A stretch of 64,000 nucleotides of DNA. It comes from Roridomyces roridus. Taxonomy: Eukaryota; Basidiomycota; Agaricomycetes; Agaricales; Mycenaceae. Below are positions 1 through 11,200 of the stretch, in pieces. The notes below the pieces were generated by a model that was not told the DNA's origin, did not search any database, and saw nothing but the letters and a program-made list of their open reading frames with translations. The position numbers and the translations under genes are program-made. Numbering within the stretch: position 1 is the stretch's first letter; each line of letters opens with the position of its first letter. The stretch covers positions 52,780-116,779 of the forward strand of contig JARKIF010000102.1 in NCBI GenBank assembly GCA_029378245.1, written 5' to 3'.

Positions 1-210
1 TGCACCAAGAATGTCATGAAACCAGCGCTTGCCGACTGATCCGGTGATGCTATCACCGCCATCAGTTACGGATCACGAGATTCGTTATCATCAACAAACG
101 TACGTTCGGTCCACGCACGACAAGTCCTTCCTCGAGAGATGGATGTCGCCCGCCTGAACAAGGAGCGGATAGTCCCAGGGGAACTACCACTCGGATACGA
201 GGGCAGCAGT

Positions 211-401
211 ACATGCCCGGCGTGGGAAGGGTTGCTAGGACAGAACCCGACGCGCAGTGTCGGAACCCGACGAAGGGTCCCAAACACATGTCAACCAGTG
301 GAGGGACAGAAGTACATGCCCGGCGTAACATGGGTTCTTGATATAGAACCCATCGCGCAGTGTTGGAACCCGACGAGGGGGGAAACACATGTCAACCAGT
401 G
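211..401. repeat. Imperfect direct tandem repeat, 2 x ~89 bp
   Basis: Two successive blocks (211-300 and 314-401) both start with acatgcccggcgt and both end with cacatgtcaaccagtg. A shared middle motif (cgcagtgt-ggaacccgacga) lies between. The spacers differ, so the copies have diverged. No convincing gene covers them. They may be part of a decayed LTR or a local duplication. Confidence 0.6.
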
Positions 402-1228
402 ATCCCTCAGCAAGGGATCATGATGCATATTAGGAGAGGACGATCGTGGTTACACACAGGGCCACAGGGGTGGCTCCACCAGGACTCTATTGAGTCAGGA
501 GGATATTAAGGGACAGGGTCCGATCACACAGGAGCGAACTCCTGACGAGGGTACTATATAATGTTGGGTAGAATCTCCTGTACAGTAGATTCTACCTAGT
601 CTAATCTCCAGCGCTACTTTGGCTTACGGATTACGTTCTCTTCCCTCACGGACACAACCCGACTCGCCTATCCGCCGAGACTCAACTCGTCTCGTTGTGC
701 TCGACTCGTCTCCTCTCGACGTTCTCGAGCTCGTCGACCTTCTCGTCGTACCCGGCCGCGTCACCCACGCCGTTCCGCGTCTGATCCGATCACCCGGCAA
801 GCCGGTCTAGACGCTGTCGTTGACAAAGAACGTCGATAATCAAACTGAAGTACCAACTACAAAAGGAAAGTCTTATATACTAAGTGTGAGAGATATTTGT
901 CAAGACACTAAAATAGACTTGAGAACGGACATAACCGGCTAAGTGGATATAAGGTGATTAAGTCCGCACGGAGTGATCAAGTGGATGTCAATCCAGAACA
1001 TGTTGGATGAATATCCTGTCAAGGTTCCTTTTTCATGTGAAAAACCCAAATACCCGGAGTAGTCCGAGAAGCAGGAGCCAGCCCGACATGATGGAATGGA
1101 TCCGGAGTTTGGTCAAAGGAACCGGAACTCCGGTCAAAGGAACCGGGGTCCGGAGATGGGATGAAGTTGGAACGGGATGTAACAGTTGATCGGGTTGTAA
1201 CCTGTCAGGTTATTGCCTGGGGTCATAT
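402..1228. other. No gene seen; probable decayed LTR sequence
   Basis: Only short chance reading frames are present. TATA-like strings occur on the + strand (actatataat, about 555-565) and on the minus strand (tatataag, about 871-880). The stretch lies directly downstream, on the minus strand, of the gypsy chromodomain relic and its poly-G tract, which is where a 3' LTR would be expected. I could not define LTR ends. Low-complexity ctcgactcgtct-type sequence occupies about 655-760. Confidence 0.35.
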
Positions 1229-1255
1229 CCCCCCCCCCCCCCCCCCCCCCCCCCC
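1229..1255. repeat. 27-nt poly-C homopolymer
   Basis: An uninterrupted run of 27 C on the + strand, read as 27 G on the minus strand. It lies about 20 nt after the coding remnant of a minus-strand gypsy chromodomain, so it could be an expanded polypurine tract of that element. Such tracts are G-rich in the intact element of this window too. The exact length is sensitive to sequencing error. Confidence 0.8.
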
Positions 1256-1259
1256 GTTC

Positions 1260-1612
1260 AAGCCCTGTGTCCTGAAGCGCTCAGGACACGATCGTCTGTT
1301 AACCCGCTCTTCGCAGGGTGCAGTCGGGTTCTTCTGATAGAACTCCTCTATGCATTCCTCCGCCCCATCCAGCAAGGCATGCTTTTCCCAAGTCCACTCC
1401 GCCGGCGGGTAGTCTTTCCACTTGACGAAGTAGCGCCAAGTATTCTGCTGGTTTACCTGCCTCTCTTGACTTTCAAACTTTCCTCCACCTCGTACTCGTA
1501 ATGGCCATCGACCACGTCAGGGGGTGGAGGGTCCACAGCCTTCTGATGTTCGGCCACCGGTGGCACCCAGGGCCGAAGATAGACCATATTGAACTCTGGA
1601 TAGGCCACCCAA
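1260..1612 (-). pseudogene. Relic of Ty3/gypsy Pol C-terminus with chromodomain
   Basis: Read on the minus strand, the sequence encodes a stretch like the end of a fungal chromovirus integrase: a FNMVYLRPWVPP segment, a proline run (PPPPDVVDG), then YEYEVEESL. A change of frame near 1453-1460 follows, and a second frame continues as TWRYFVKWKDYPPAEWTWE. EYEVEE followed by YFVKWKDYP...TWE is the chromodomain core. The frame change (one base missing or an unseen splice) and the lack of RT or RNase H nearby show a broken fragment. It abuts the 27-G tract. It belongs to a lineage different from the intact element at 2.7-9.3 kb, because the residues differ at most positions. Confidence 0.7.
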
Positions 1613-1667
1613 AGCGTAGAAAACACCCGCATATATCCATCTCTACTCATGCTCACTCCCTGTGTAG

Positions 1668-2167
1668 TCCCAAGATCAAGAAACTTGCAGAAACTTCCAA
1701 GTAAGATTTCAACCACGCATACTTGAGGTTTATCAACCGTGTTCAGGGACCAGCTCCGTTTCGTCGTTGATCGCGCCTTGGCAACAGGGCGCATGATACA
1801 CACCGCCCAGGACCAGAGCGAACAGGCTGACACCAACGAAACTCTTGTCGTGCAGCAGGAACAGATTCTCGCTCACCAACAACGGATCTTCACATTGGAG
1901 GATGAGGTCGCTAAACTCAAGAACCTACTGTCAGAAAAACACCATCTCGAGACCAACCCGATCCCGCATCTCGCCAGTCCAGCCATGGACCCTCCGCCGT
2001 TCCAAGCACAACCCTATGGTGCCCAGCACTTCACACCATTCACGACTGCGTATTTCACCGCCGAGGACTCCGAGGACTACGGGAAGGAGCACTTTGAATC
2101 TGCAGACGACATGGATTTGGACGGACTGACAGTGGGCAATGAGGGACTTGGAATGCATTTGGACTGA
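1668..2167 (+). pseudogene. 5'-truncated copy of acidic coiled-coil family gene
   Basis: Two exons (1668-1700 and 1747-2167) join in frame and give KIKKLAETSKDQLRFVVDRA, then a Gln/Glu/Leu-rich coiled coil (VVQQEQILAHQQRIFTLEDE), then an acidic tail (DSEDYGKE...DDMDLD). The split position, the intron end (ctcactccctgtgtag) and the order of segments match the gene at 13639-14400, so this is a paralogue. The upstream exons found in that gene are missing; the chromodomain relic lies there on the opposite strand. The remaining frame is open, so it could still be expressed. Function unknown; I do not recognise the family. Confidence 0.55.
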
Positions 2168-2268
2168 TTGACTGATACCTTACAACAACGGACTTGGGAC
2201 TGCAATTGATGGTGTACCATAGTGTAAAATATGCAGTTCACTGTTCTCCGCTGCACCCGCTCCTTTTC

Positions 2269-5200
2269 TCAACTCTCTCCGAAATTCTCGTGCAATTCGA
2301 GGACCGCGGCGTTGATGAGCTCCTTGCTGGGTGGATCGCACTTTGTGTTCCTCATCGCCGTAAACACCATGCGAACTGTCTCCTTGTCCTCCTTCTGAGC
2401 GAGGATTCAGTCAGTGTTCGGATGCTCAGCGGATACTTACTGTTTTCGCCAGCGCTACGGCCTGCTCCTCAAGAGAGAGAGGATCAAGTTGATGTCAGCA
2501 ACAATCTGCGTCTGGGGCTGAGGTTTGACGACTGGTCTGCCCGTGTGAGAGATCAATCGGTCTTGATATTTGAGCTTCAGCCAGTGAGTCTTGGACTTGC
2601 AACCAGCGCCAAAGTGCTTGCGCAGGTTGTTCATCAAATTGCAGCTAACAATTAACGAGTGCTGTCACGACAAGACTTGTTTCACGCGTCCAACAGCGGT
2701 AAGATGCTGTGGATTGGGTAGTGCGCTACTAAAGCTCGTAAAATGAACTGAATAAAAGTCTAGGAGAGGGTACAGAATACGACGACTAGCTACTGCTTTT
2801 ATACTATGAGGAATAGATCTACGATGCTACACTAATTGTCCTGGCTTCCGACATGCACTATTGTCCTGCACCGTTGTCGTCTCCTATTGTCATGTCTACA
2901 CCGTGTTCATCATAGAAGCCTGTCATGATCTGACAGTTCACTGATCGAAAACTCCTTCCCTCATCCACGCTGTCGTTCATAAATATGAAACTGTCCCACG
3001 TCTTTAAATAATGTCTTCCTCGGCTTCTTCCTCAATCCGATCGAGACGGGGTTCCCATGACTTTAACGCTGTACGGCGCCAATGTATATCTGGTTTATTT
3101 GGCGTTGTCACGTGCGCAAATAGGTCAGCGCGTGACATTACCCCCTCTCTAGGATCGACGTCCTCGTCGATGTTGACAAACCGATTTTCATCGGGAATAA
3201 ATAATTTCTTCTTTAAATAATGTTGGAATTCCTCCTTTGGGACAAATCTCTTGCATTCGCCGTCCCAATATCCAGCCGGGAGCGTGGGTAGCGCCCTGAC
3301 GTCAATGCTGTGTTCCCTGTTATATTTGTCCAACAGCTTCTTTGCATGCGTCAAGTTACGTGATGGTTCCCACGTCCTTTCTCCCATCGGATAGTTCTTC
3401 CACTTTATTAAATATTGAAAACCGCGTCCCATCTTGCGGTGTTTCAGTATCTCCTCCACCTCGTATTCCTCCTCGCCGGATATGATTTTCGGCGGCGGCC
3501 GTTTCTCCCTTCGATTCTCGGGCGGTTCCGTATACGGTGTGAGAATCGCCTCGTTGAACACCGGATGTGACTTGTCCGTGCTCGGCAATTTCAACCTATA
3601 GGAAGACGCTCCGACTTTCTCCAGAACTTCGTACGGTCCGAGCCTCCTATCTCCCAGCTTCTTCGAGGGTCTATCTGTCTGAATGTTCGTCGCCTCGATC
3701 CAGACCTTGTCTCCCTTTTTAAATACTGGCGCTGGTCGCCGTCGTAGATTATATGATTTTTCCATTGTTTTTTGTGTTTTTTCTAATGCCGCCGTGGCTT
3801 CATCACGAATTTTCTTCATCTTCGTGCCAAACTCCTCGGCGGCCTCATTCCTCGTCTCCACGGCATTCTCGATCCCTTTCCAAGGGTGATAGCCGGTATT
3901 TAAATAAAACGGCGAGGCCTTCGTCGCCGAACTGGCCTTGTCGTTGTAACAGAACTCCGCCAGGGAGAGCCACTCAGCCCAGTCCGTCTGATGATAATTT
4001 ATAAATATTCGGAGATATTTCTCGATCTCCTGGTTCATCCGTTCCGTCTGCCCGTCGGTTATCGGATGGTGTGCCGTACTCGGGTTCATTTCGATCCCCA
4101 GGATCTTATTGAGCTCCCGCATAAAGCCTCCTACATATCTCGGATCCCGATCCGAGATGATCTTTCGAGGTACCCCGTGATATCTAATCACACGGTCGCG
4201 TGTCAAACGCACAACTCCTTCAGCCGTGATTTCCATGGTCGTGGGCTCCACGTGAATCATTTTGCTGAAGGTGTCCACCCAGACTTGAATCGCGTTGTGA
4301 CCGTTGCTAATCGGCAGCGGCCCGATCAAGTCCATCGAAATGATCTGCCAGGGACCTTCCGCAATCTTGTGCGGGTTCAGCTTGCCCTGCTTGTGCCGAA
4401 GAACTCGTGACCTCTGACACGCTTCGCACGACTTTACATACTCGGAAACATTGTTGCCGAGCTTCGGCCACCAGTAGTTTCGTTCAACGAGCTCCTGGGT
4501 CCGGTTCCCTCCGGGATGTCCCACGATCGCCGGATCGTGATGGAGTCCAATAATTTTATTTCTAAGTTCCGTGTTATGCGGAACATAAATAAGGCCATTG
4601 TAATAGACAATGCCGTCCTCCTCCTCCCATCTAGGGAGCTTTTTCAGTAAGGCAGACCTCACGCTGCCGTCCCGTTTGCGTTCCGCTCGGATCTCTTCCA
4701 GGAGATCCTTCTCGACGCCTTCGAGCGTGATTTCCTGCGCTCGGAAATATTCGGGCTTAAGCAGGACAACTTCCTGATTGTCCTCCTTCCCCTGGTCATG
4801 ATCCGCCCTGCGGGATAACAAATCGGCCTGCTTATTCAAAGCTCCGGGCCGGTGCCGTAACGAGAAGTCGTACTGCGACAACTCGATGATCCATCGTGCC
4901 TGCCGACGATTGATTTTCTGCGGCTTTTTGAAGTATTGGAGGTTCTTGTGATCCGTCAGAACCTCGAACGTGTGCCTTGCACCGAGTAGGAATTGCCTCC
5001 ACTCATCAAGAGCAAGCATGATTGCGAGCATCTCCTTGTCATAGATCTCGTAATTCCTCTCGGTGTCACTCATGCCGTGAGACATGAAAGCGACAGGCCT
5101 CCATACTCCTTCTTGGAGTTGGCTGAGCACTGCTCCAACCGCTCCGTCTGACGCATCGGCCTCAAGCCGATATTCCCCATCATCCGTTGGCAATGCCAAG

Positions 5201-8200
5201 ATGACATCCTCCGCAATCCGTTCCTTCAACTTGTTGATCGCCTTCTCTTGCTCCGGTCCCCAGGACCACGCAACCTTCCCCGTCAGCTTAGTGAGGGGCC
5301 TGGCAATGTCGGCAAAGCCGCGGACAAATCGCCGATAAAAGTTAACAAAGCCGAGGAACGCCTGCACTTGCTTGACGTTCTTTGGCATTGGCCACTCCAT
5401 GATCCCTTTGATTTTCACCGGGTCCATCCGCATGGAGTTGTGGGAAATAATCACCCCGAGATATTCGATCTCCGTCTTCTCGAATTCACACTTCTCGGGT
5501 TTCAAGAATAATTTATTCTTTTCTAACGTCTCCAGGACGCGTGAAACAATCCTTCTATGCTCCTCCAGGGAGTCTGTGTAAATTAAGATGTCGTCTAGGT
5601 ATACAATCACATGGCCCTCGTTGATGAGATCCCGAAGAATGTCGTTCATCATGGTTTGGAACGTGGCCGGTGAATTTGTCAACCCAAAGAACATCACAAG
5701 TGGCTCGAACAATCCCCGATTGGTCCGAAAAGCCGCTTTCCACTCGTCTCCCTCCTTGATCCGTACATTGTTGTAACCCCAACGTATGTCAAGCTTGGAG
5801 AAGAATCTAGCTCCTCGGAGTTTGTTAACCAGCTCCGAGATCAGAGGCAACGGGTACTTGTTCTTCACCGTCATCTCATTGAGCTTCCAGTAATCCTGTA
5901 CCGGTCGAAGGGACCCGTCCTTCTTTTTAATAAAAAAGAATGCCGAAGCCATCGGCGACTTGGATGGTCTGATCCATCCACTCTTGAGATTCTCTTCAAG
6001 AAACTCGTTCAGCTTTTCTTGCTCGCCTAACGAGAGTGGATAGATCTTGCAATCGACAGCCTTTGATCCGGGCTTTAATTCGATCGCATGATCCCAAGGC
6101 CGCTTTTCCGGCAATGAGTCAAAGGACTCTTTTGCGAAAACTTTGACGTACTCCCGGTATTGCTCCGGGATCTTGTCTTCCGTCAATTTTTCCTTTTCTG
6201 CCGAAGCCTGTTCGGCCATCTGCTGTGCCTGCGTCGCCTTGCTTCGCAGCTCCACAACAGGTGCGAAATCGACCAATAGGATCGATTCGCCTTCTTCCAC
6301 CGCTTCCTCCCGTGTGACACCTTTTCCGGATTCCAGTCCAGTCATGCCACATTCTGCCGGACATCGGCTGAACTTCATCGTCTGGTCCCGCCAGTTGATC
6401 TCTGGGTTGTGTTTAAACAACCAATCGTACCCAATAAACACACGTGCTTTGCCTAAGCCTGTGATCAGGAACTTTTGTCTTTCGACATGCGGGCCGATAG
6501 ACATGATCATCTCTACGTAATGAGTGATCTTGCCTTTGGTGTTCTCGGTCCCGTCGGCATTCCTGGCCACAATCGGCATGTCGAGTTTTTGGAGCTCGAA
6601 GCCTTCGGCCTTGGCATAGTCCCTGTCCATGCATGTGGTGGTACACCCGTTGTCCAGCAACGCACGAATGGAACGTGTTTTCCCCGTGTCCAGTGCTTCC
6701 AGCTGGACTGCCACCAACATCTCGTGGTGGACACGTTGCCGTTGGAACTCACGCAGCTCCTGAGCTAAGCGTTGTTCCGTCTCTCCCATAGCACGGCGTG
6801 CTAGCCATTGTGCGGCCTCTTTCTTCCTGAGACCGAACGGCACCCGTGTATGCTTAGGCGCTACCTCCTCTTTCGAGGATTGAGCCTCCGCGGCATCGCC
6901 GCCCTTTTTCTTCTCACTATTTTTATCACTGGTTTGGGTTCCAGGGGCCTTTTTAAAAGCGCTCCAGCGCTTGTTTTCTTCATCCATGCGACGATTCTTT
7001 AAATTACGTTTCCGGTTCTCATTTTGCAAGATACGTATTTTTTTTGGCTTTTCTACTTCGCCTACAAGAAATTCTTGTATACTACGTTGTAGGCTAGTTT
7101 TTTCTACATAATTTACAGGTACGCTATTTTGCACATTGTTCGTGCTGTCCGTTACCGCCTCTAGCGGCGTATACTGTCCATGGATAATAGATACGGGAGG
7201 GCACACCGGTTCGGCCTTGACCGGGCGCCCTAACAAAAACCCTTCTCGCGGAGTATGCTCGCGAGAGCCTGCAGGTCCTCCTGCGTGTAGTCCTCGGTCT
7301 TGATCGACCGGATATTAAACTTCTTCTTGGGAGGCTCCGGGCACTCCCGCTTCATGTGGCCCTCCTTGCCACAGTTGTAACACTTGAACGCGGCCTGCCG
7401 CGTTCGATCCACATCCATCGGCGCTGGGTTTCCGGGAGTGACCCGGGTCGCCAAATGGGGGGCCGTCCCCTGGGGTCGAGGCGGCGGCACCAGTGTCGTG
7501 GCCTTGGGGAATTTGGGCGGCGGCTGCTGCTGCGCCGGCGTCCAAAACATTCCACCTCCCGCTCCCCAGCGAGAGTTGATGAGCTTCCCGCGCTCAATGA
7601 TGCCGTTGATGGTCATCAACCGGCTCTTTAATCCCGGATAGGTTCCCGGGATCTCGACGCCACCAGCGTAGAGCTGTTTGCGTACCTGGTCTGAGACCAG
7701 GATTTCCAATGCTTGACACAGGAATGTGTCATGCAGCACGTTTCCGGGCGTGTAGCCCGCCTGCTCCGCGTTCAACTCGAACGACTGGAGGAAGTCGGCC
7801 AGGGTGGACGTTCCCTGCCGAGTGTTCATCAGGCGCAATAGCGCCGTCTCCTTGACGTTCTGATCCGCGAACGTCGACTCCAACTCCGTCAAGAACTCCG
7901 CGAAGGAGGGACGGGGTTGATCAAGGCGAAAATGCTTCGCCTTCCAGTTGCGTGACCAGTTCGAGGCCGGGCACGCAGTACTCTTCTCGTCGCCCAGCAA
8001 CGAGAGCACGAAAAAGATACGTCGGTGATCCGTACCAAAGTCGTGTTCGTAGGCCATGAGGTAAGTCATGACACTATCGATCCAAGTTTCCCACTTGGAT
8101 TTGTCATTGCCGTCAAACGGCGGGGGAAGCCGGGCCAGCGTCATCCTTGCTGGTGCCGGGCGTGGGGGGAGGGCCTGAAGTAACTCAGTCAGGCCAGGCT

Positions 8201-11200
8201 GGGCGGGGGGTTGTGAGTCGGGTCGTGTGGGAAGGGGGCGAGGGGGAGAACGGGTAGGAGGGCGGGAGGGGTAGATTTGTTGGGGAGGGTACGAGTAACC
8301 AGCCTGAGGCTGGTCATAGGGGATGGGGCTGCTGTGATGGGACATGGCAGGGGCGGCGGTATGGAAGGTGTGGTGGGTGGTGGCGGAAGCGGCCAAGAGT
8401 TGGTCCGCTACGGAGCGAGCTTCACGGCTAGAGGTGCCGGAAGAGGAGGAAGAGGGTGCGCGAAACGCCGTCGCGACTTGGGTAGGAGCGGCACGAAGCC
8501 GGTGGTGAATTTCTCGGTCGTAACGCTTGCCGACAGAACAAACCCGGGCCTTCTACAACACACCCGGTATTTGCGTGAGGGTACTCTCCGAAGATTGCCA
8601 CCCGAACACCAACGTCTGCTATTGTGCGGGGACGGACTCAACGTTTCCCGTAGCACAGCGACTGTCTGCCAAAATAGTTCGACAACGAGATGGGCGCTTA
8701 TTTAACGTCGCGATTTAACGACGTGACGCTTGAGGTATGAATGGATCTTCAATTACGAGAGACCAAGTAGTGGGGGAGGGACGCCGAGGCGTATGGAAAG
8801 GATATGTCGGGGGGAGGTATGAGCGGTATGAGGGTAGACTTTTATTATGTCACGACAAGACTTGTTTCACGCGTCCAACAGCGGTAAGATGCTGTGGATT
8901 GGGTAGTGCGCTACTAAAGCTCGTAAAATGAACTGAATAAAAGTCTAGGAGAGGGTACAGAATACGACGACTAGCTACTGCTTTTATACTATGAGGAATA
9001 GATCTACGATGCTACACTAATTGTCCTGGCTTCCGACATGCACTATTGTCCTGCACCGTTGTCGTCTCCTATTGTCATGTCTACACCGTGTTCATCATAG
9101 AAGCCTGTCATGATCTGACAGTTCACTGATCGAAAACTCCTTCCCTCATCCACGCTGTCGTTCATAAATATGAAACTGTCCCACGTCTTTAAATAATGTC
9201 TTCCTCGGCTTCTTCCTCAATCCGATCGAGACGGGGTTCCCATGACTTTAACGCTGTACGGCGCCAATGTATATCTGGTTTATTTGGCGTTGTCACGTGC
9301 GCAAATAGGTCAGCGCGTGACAAGTGCAGCGAGAGGATGTGAGATGACGTACGGTGTTTTAGGGCATTTCGGGCACTGAAATACCATTTTATTGTCCTTG
9401 ACGGTGACCGCTTCAAGCTCTAGATCTTGCCACTCGGTATGTTGAGCATGTCTGCGAATTTCGTTAGTTATATTCCCAAAACCTATGTGAAACAGACAAA
9501 TGGCGGTCGACGTGAGAGTGGCTACTGAAGGTTTCGGCCACCTTGTCAGGCGCATGTGTATATGAAACACATTTGGGACACTTGAAGATGTCTCCCTTTG
9601 GATGAGTCAGTGCGATCGTCAAAGGAAAAACCTGATTGCTTGCCTCCTTGGCGTTTTTGATGCTGTGCCATCTTTCCACAGGCTCAAGCAGGAAAAGTAC
9701 ATAGGCGATGCGGATGTCCACCAATCTGAAGACATCCACATTGCTCTTTCCAAGGCAGAGAGGGTCCATCGGAGGGACAACAACACATTCTAAAGTGTCC
9801 GAGACGGCAATGATCTGAAAGCCGGGAAGCGGGGTATCCGAGTCGTCTTCATCATCTTGTTCATCATCGTCCTGCTCCTCTTCGTCTTCCTCTGAACTGG
9901 GAATCGCAAGACTGCTGGTATTGCCCTCTGGTTGGCGCTCATCGCCCTCTGGTTGGTGCTCATTGCTGGATGCCGGATTCTTGGCGGCGGCCTTGTTGCG
10001 TCGAACAATCTTCCTTTCAGAGAGGTCTTGAGGTCGGATTGCCGAGCACCCAGCACTCACATCGTCTCGAGTACCTGTGACATGGTTGAGATGCCGTCAG
10101 ATCGGAAGGGACACACTTACTTTTCGGCGAGGGGCGCTCTGCTGGGCTTGATGAACTCCGCATTTTGGGCATAGCCTTCCATCGTGTTGATGCTGCTGCT
10201 CTTGCCAACCCCAGTGTAGTTTTTGAAGAATGCCTTGTACACTCGGATCAACGAGTTGATCTGCTGATGGAGCTCAATGATCCTGGGATCACTCTAGAAA
10301 TGTGTGAGTAGAGGCAGAAACGGGAAAACGAACAACGCACAGCAATCTCTTTCTCCTCCGCGTCTGACAGCCATATCTTGCGACGCCCACTAAGCGTGAA
10401 ATCATCTTCGCCCTTGATAGCCGGGGCGAGCAGTGTGGGCGCGTCGCGGGCTATGAGCACTGTTCGCGGAGCCTCCGAGAAGATGGCGGCAATGATCGCA
10501 GAGTCTGGCGAGTCGAGGTGGCCGCCGGGCTCGGCAACAAGGGTCGGGAGCGACGACGGGGTATCGATCAAAGCTGCCGTGGTGAGCTGGAACTCGGAAG
10601 TCTCAGCTTCACGATCCGTGGTGTTGTTCTCCACGATGTCGGCAATCTGTTTTGGATCAGCCGGATGCTCACCAGGGAGAAGAAATACTCGCCGAGTTGA
10701 TCGCCTTTCTCGACAACGCGTTTACATTGCCGCCAACCAGTCCAGCCGCTGCAGCCATATGCGCTACAACCCCACCGATACCACCGGAGGTGATCAGTTT
10801 GTCTGAGATGAGCTCTCTGCCTCCTTGGTTTGCTTGACAGAAACTGCGAGAGTCTGAACAAGTGACAAAATGGACAAGAACGAACTCACAGCGGCTGGTT
10901 GACCATACCTGGCTCAATCGCAATCACACCTTTGGCCAGGTTGATCAAATCGTCGAGAGTCTACAAGGAATTAGCGACAAGGGCACCACGTTGCATCAGA
11001 TAAACGGTGAACGTGAGGGGGGCATCCAGAAATACAGATGACCAATGGTGAGGTTGCTCGAACACATATTCACGGCGGATATTGGTGTCGTGGAGATCAT
11101 ACGTGTTGTAGTTCTCGAACCCGAGGGTCATCTTGAGCTGCATCTTGCCCATGCACTCCAGGCGGACGTCGCCGACTTTGGGGGACTATTCAACGTCAAA

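Larger units (their letters stand above)
2663..9322 (-). mobile_element. Intact Tf1/sushi-type chromodomain LTR retrotransposon
   Basis: A 6,660-bp element in minus orientation. Two 475-bp LTRs (2663-3137, 8848-9322) appear identical by eye and end in TGTCACG/CGTGACA. A 5-bp target duplication AGTGC flanks it (2658-2662 and 9323-9327). Internal order in sense is primer-binding site, Gag, Pol (protease, RT, RNase H, integrase, chromodomain), polypurine tract. This order and the chromodomain place it in the Ty3/gypsy chromovirus group that includes Tf1/Tf2. Matching LTRs, a clean target duplication and open gag and pol frames mean a recent, possibly still competent insertion. It lies in the same orientation as the orphan gene it interrupts. 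Confidence 0.95.

Noticed and set aside
3011..7002. Several plus-strand ORFs of 60-140 codons across the retrotransposon
   Set aside because: All are antisense shadows of the long Pol frame and lack motifs.
7234..7236. Independent start codon for Pol
   Set aside because: The first codon in the pol frame is TTG, not ATG, and a canonical -1 slippery site lies directly upstream, so frameshifting explains expression better.
8346..8396. Longer Gag beginning at 8396
   Set aside because: That codon is TTG; the first ATG in frame is at 8345.
9189..9416. 75-codon minus-strand ORF crossing the right LTR border
   Set aside because: Its end is the LTR copy of the Pol C-terminus and its start is intron/exon text of the interrupted gene. 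The fusion is an accident of the insertion.
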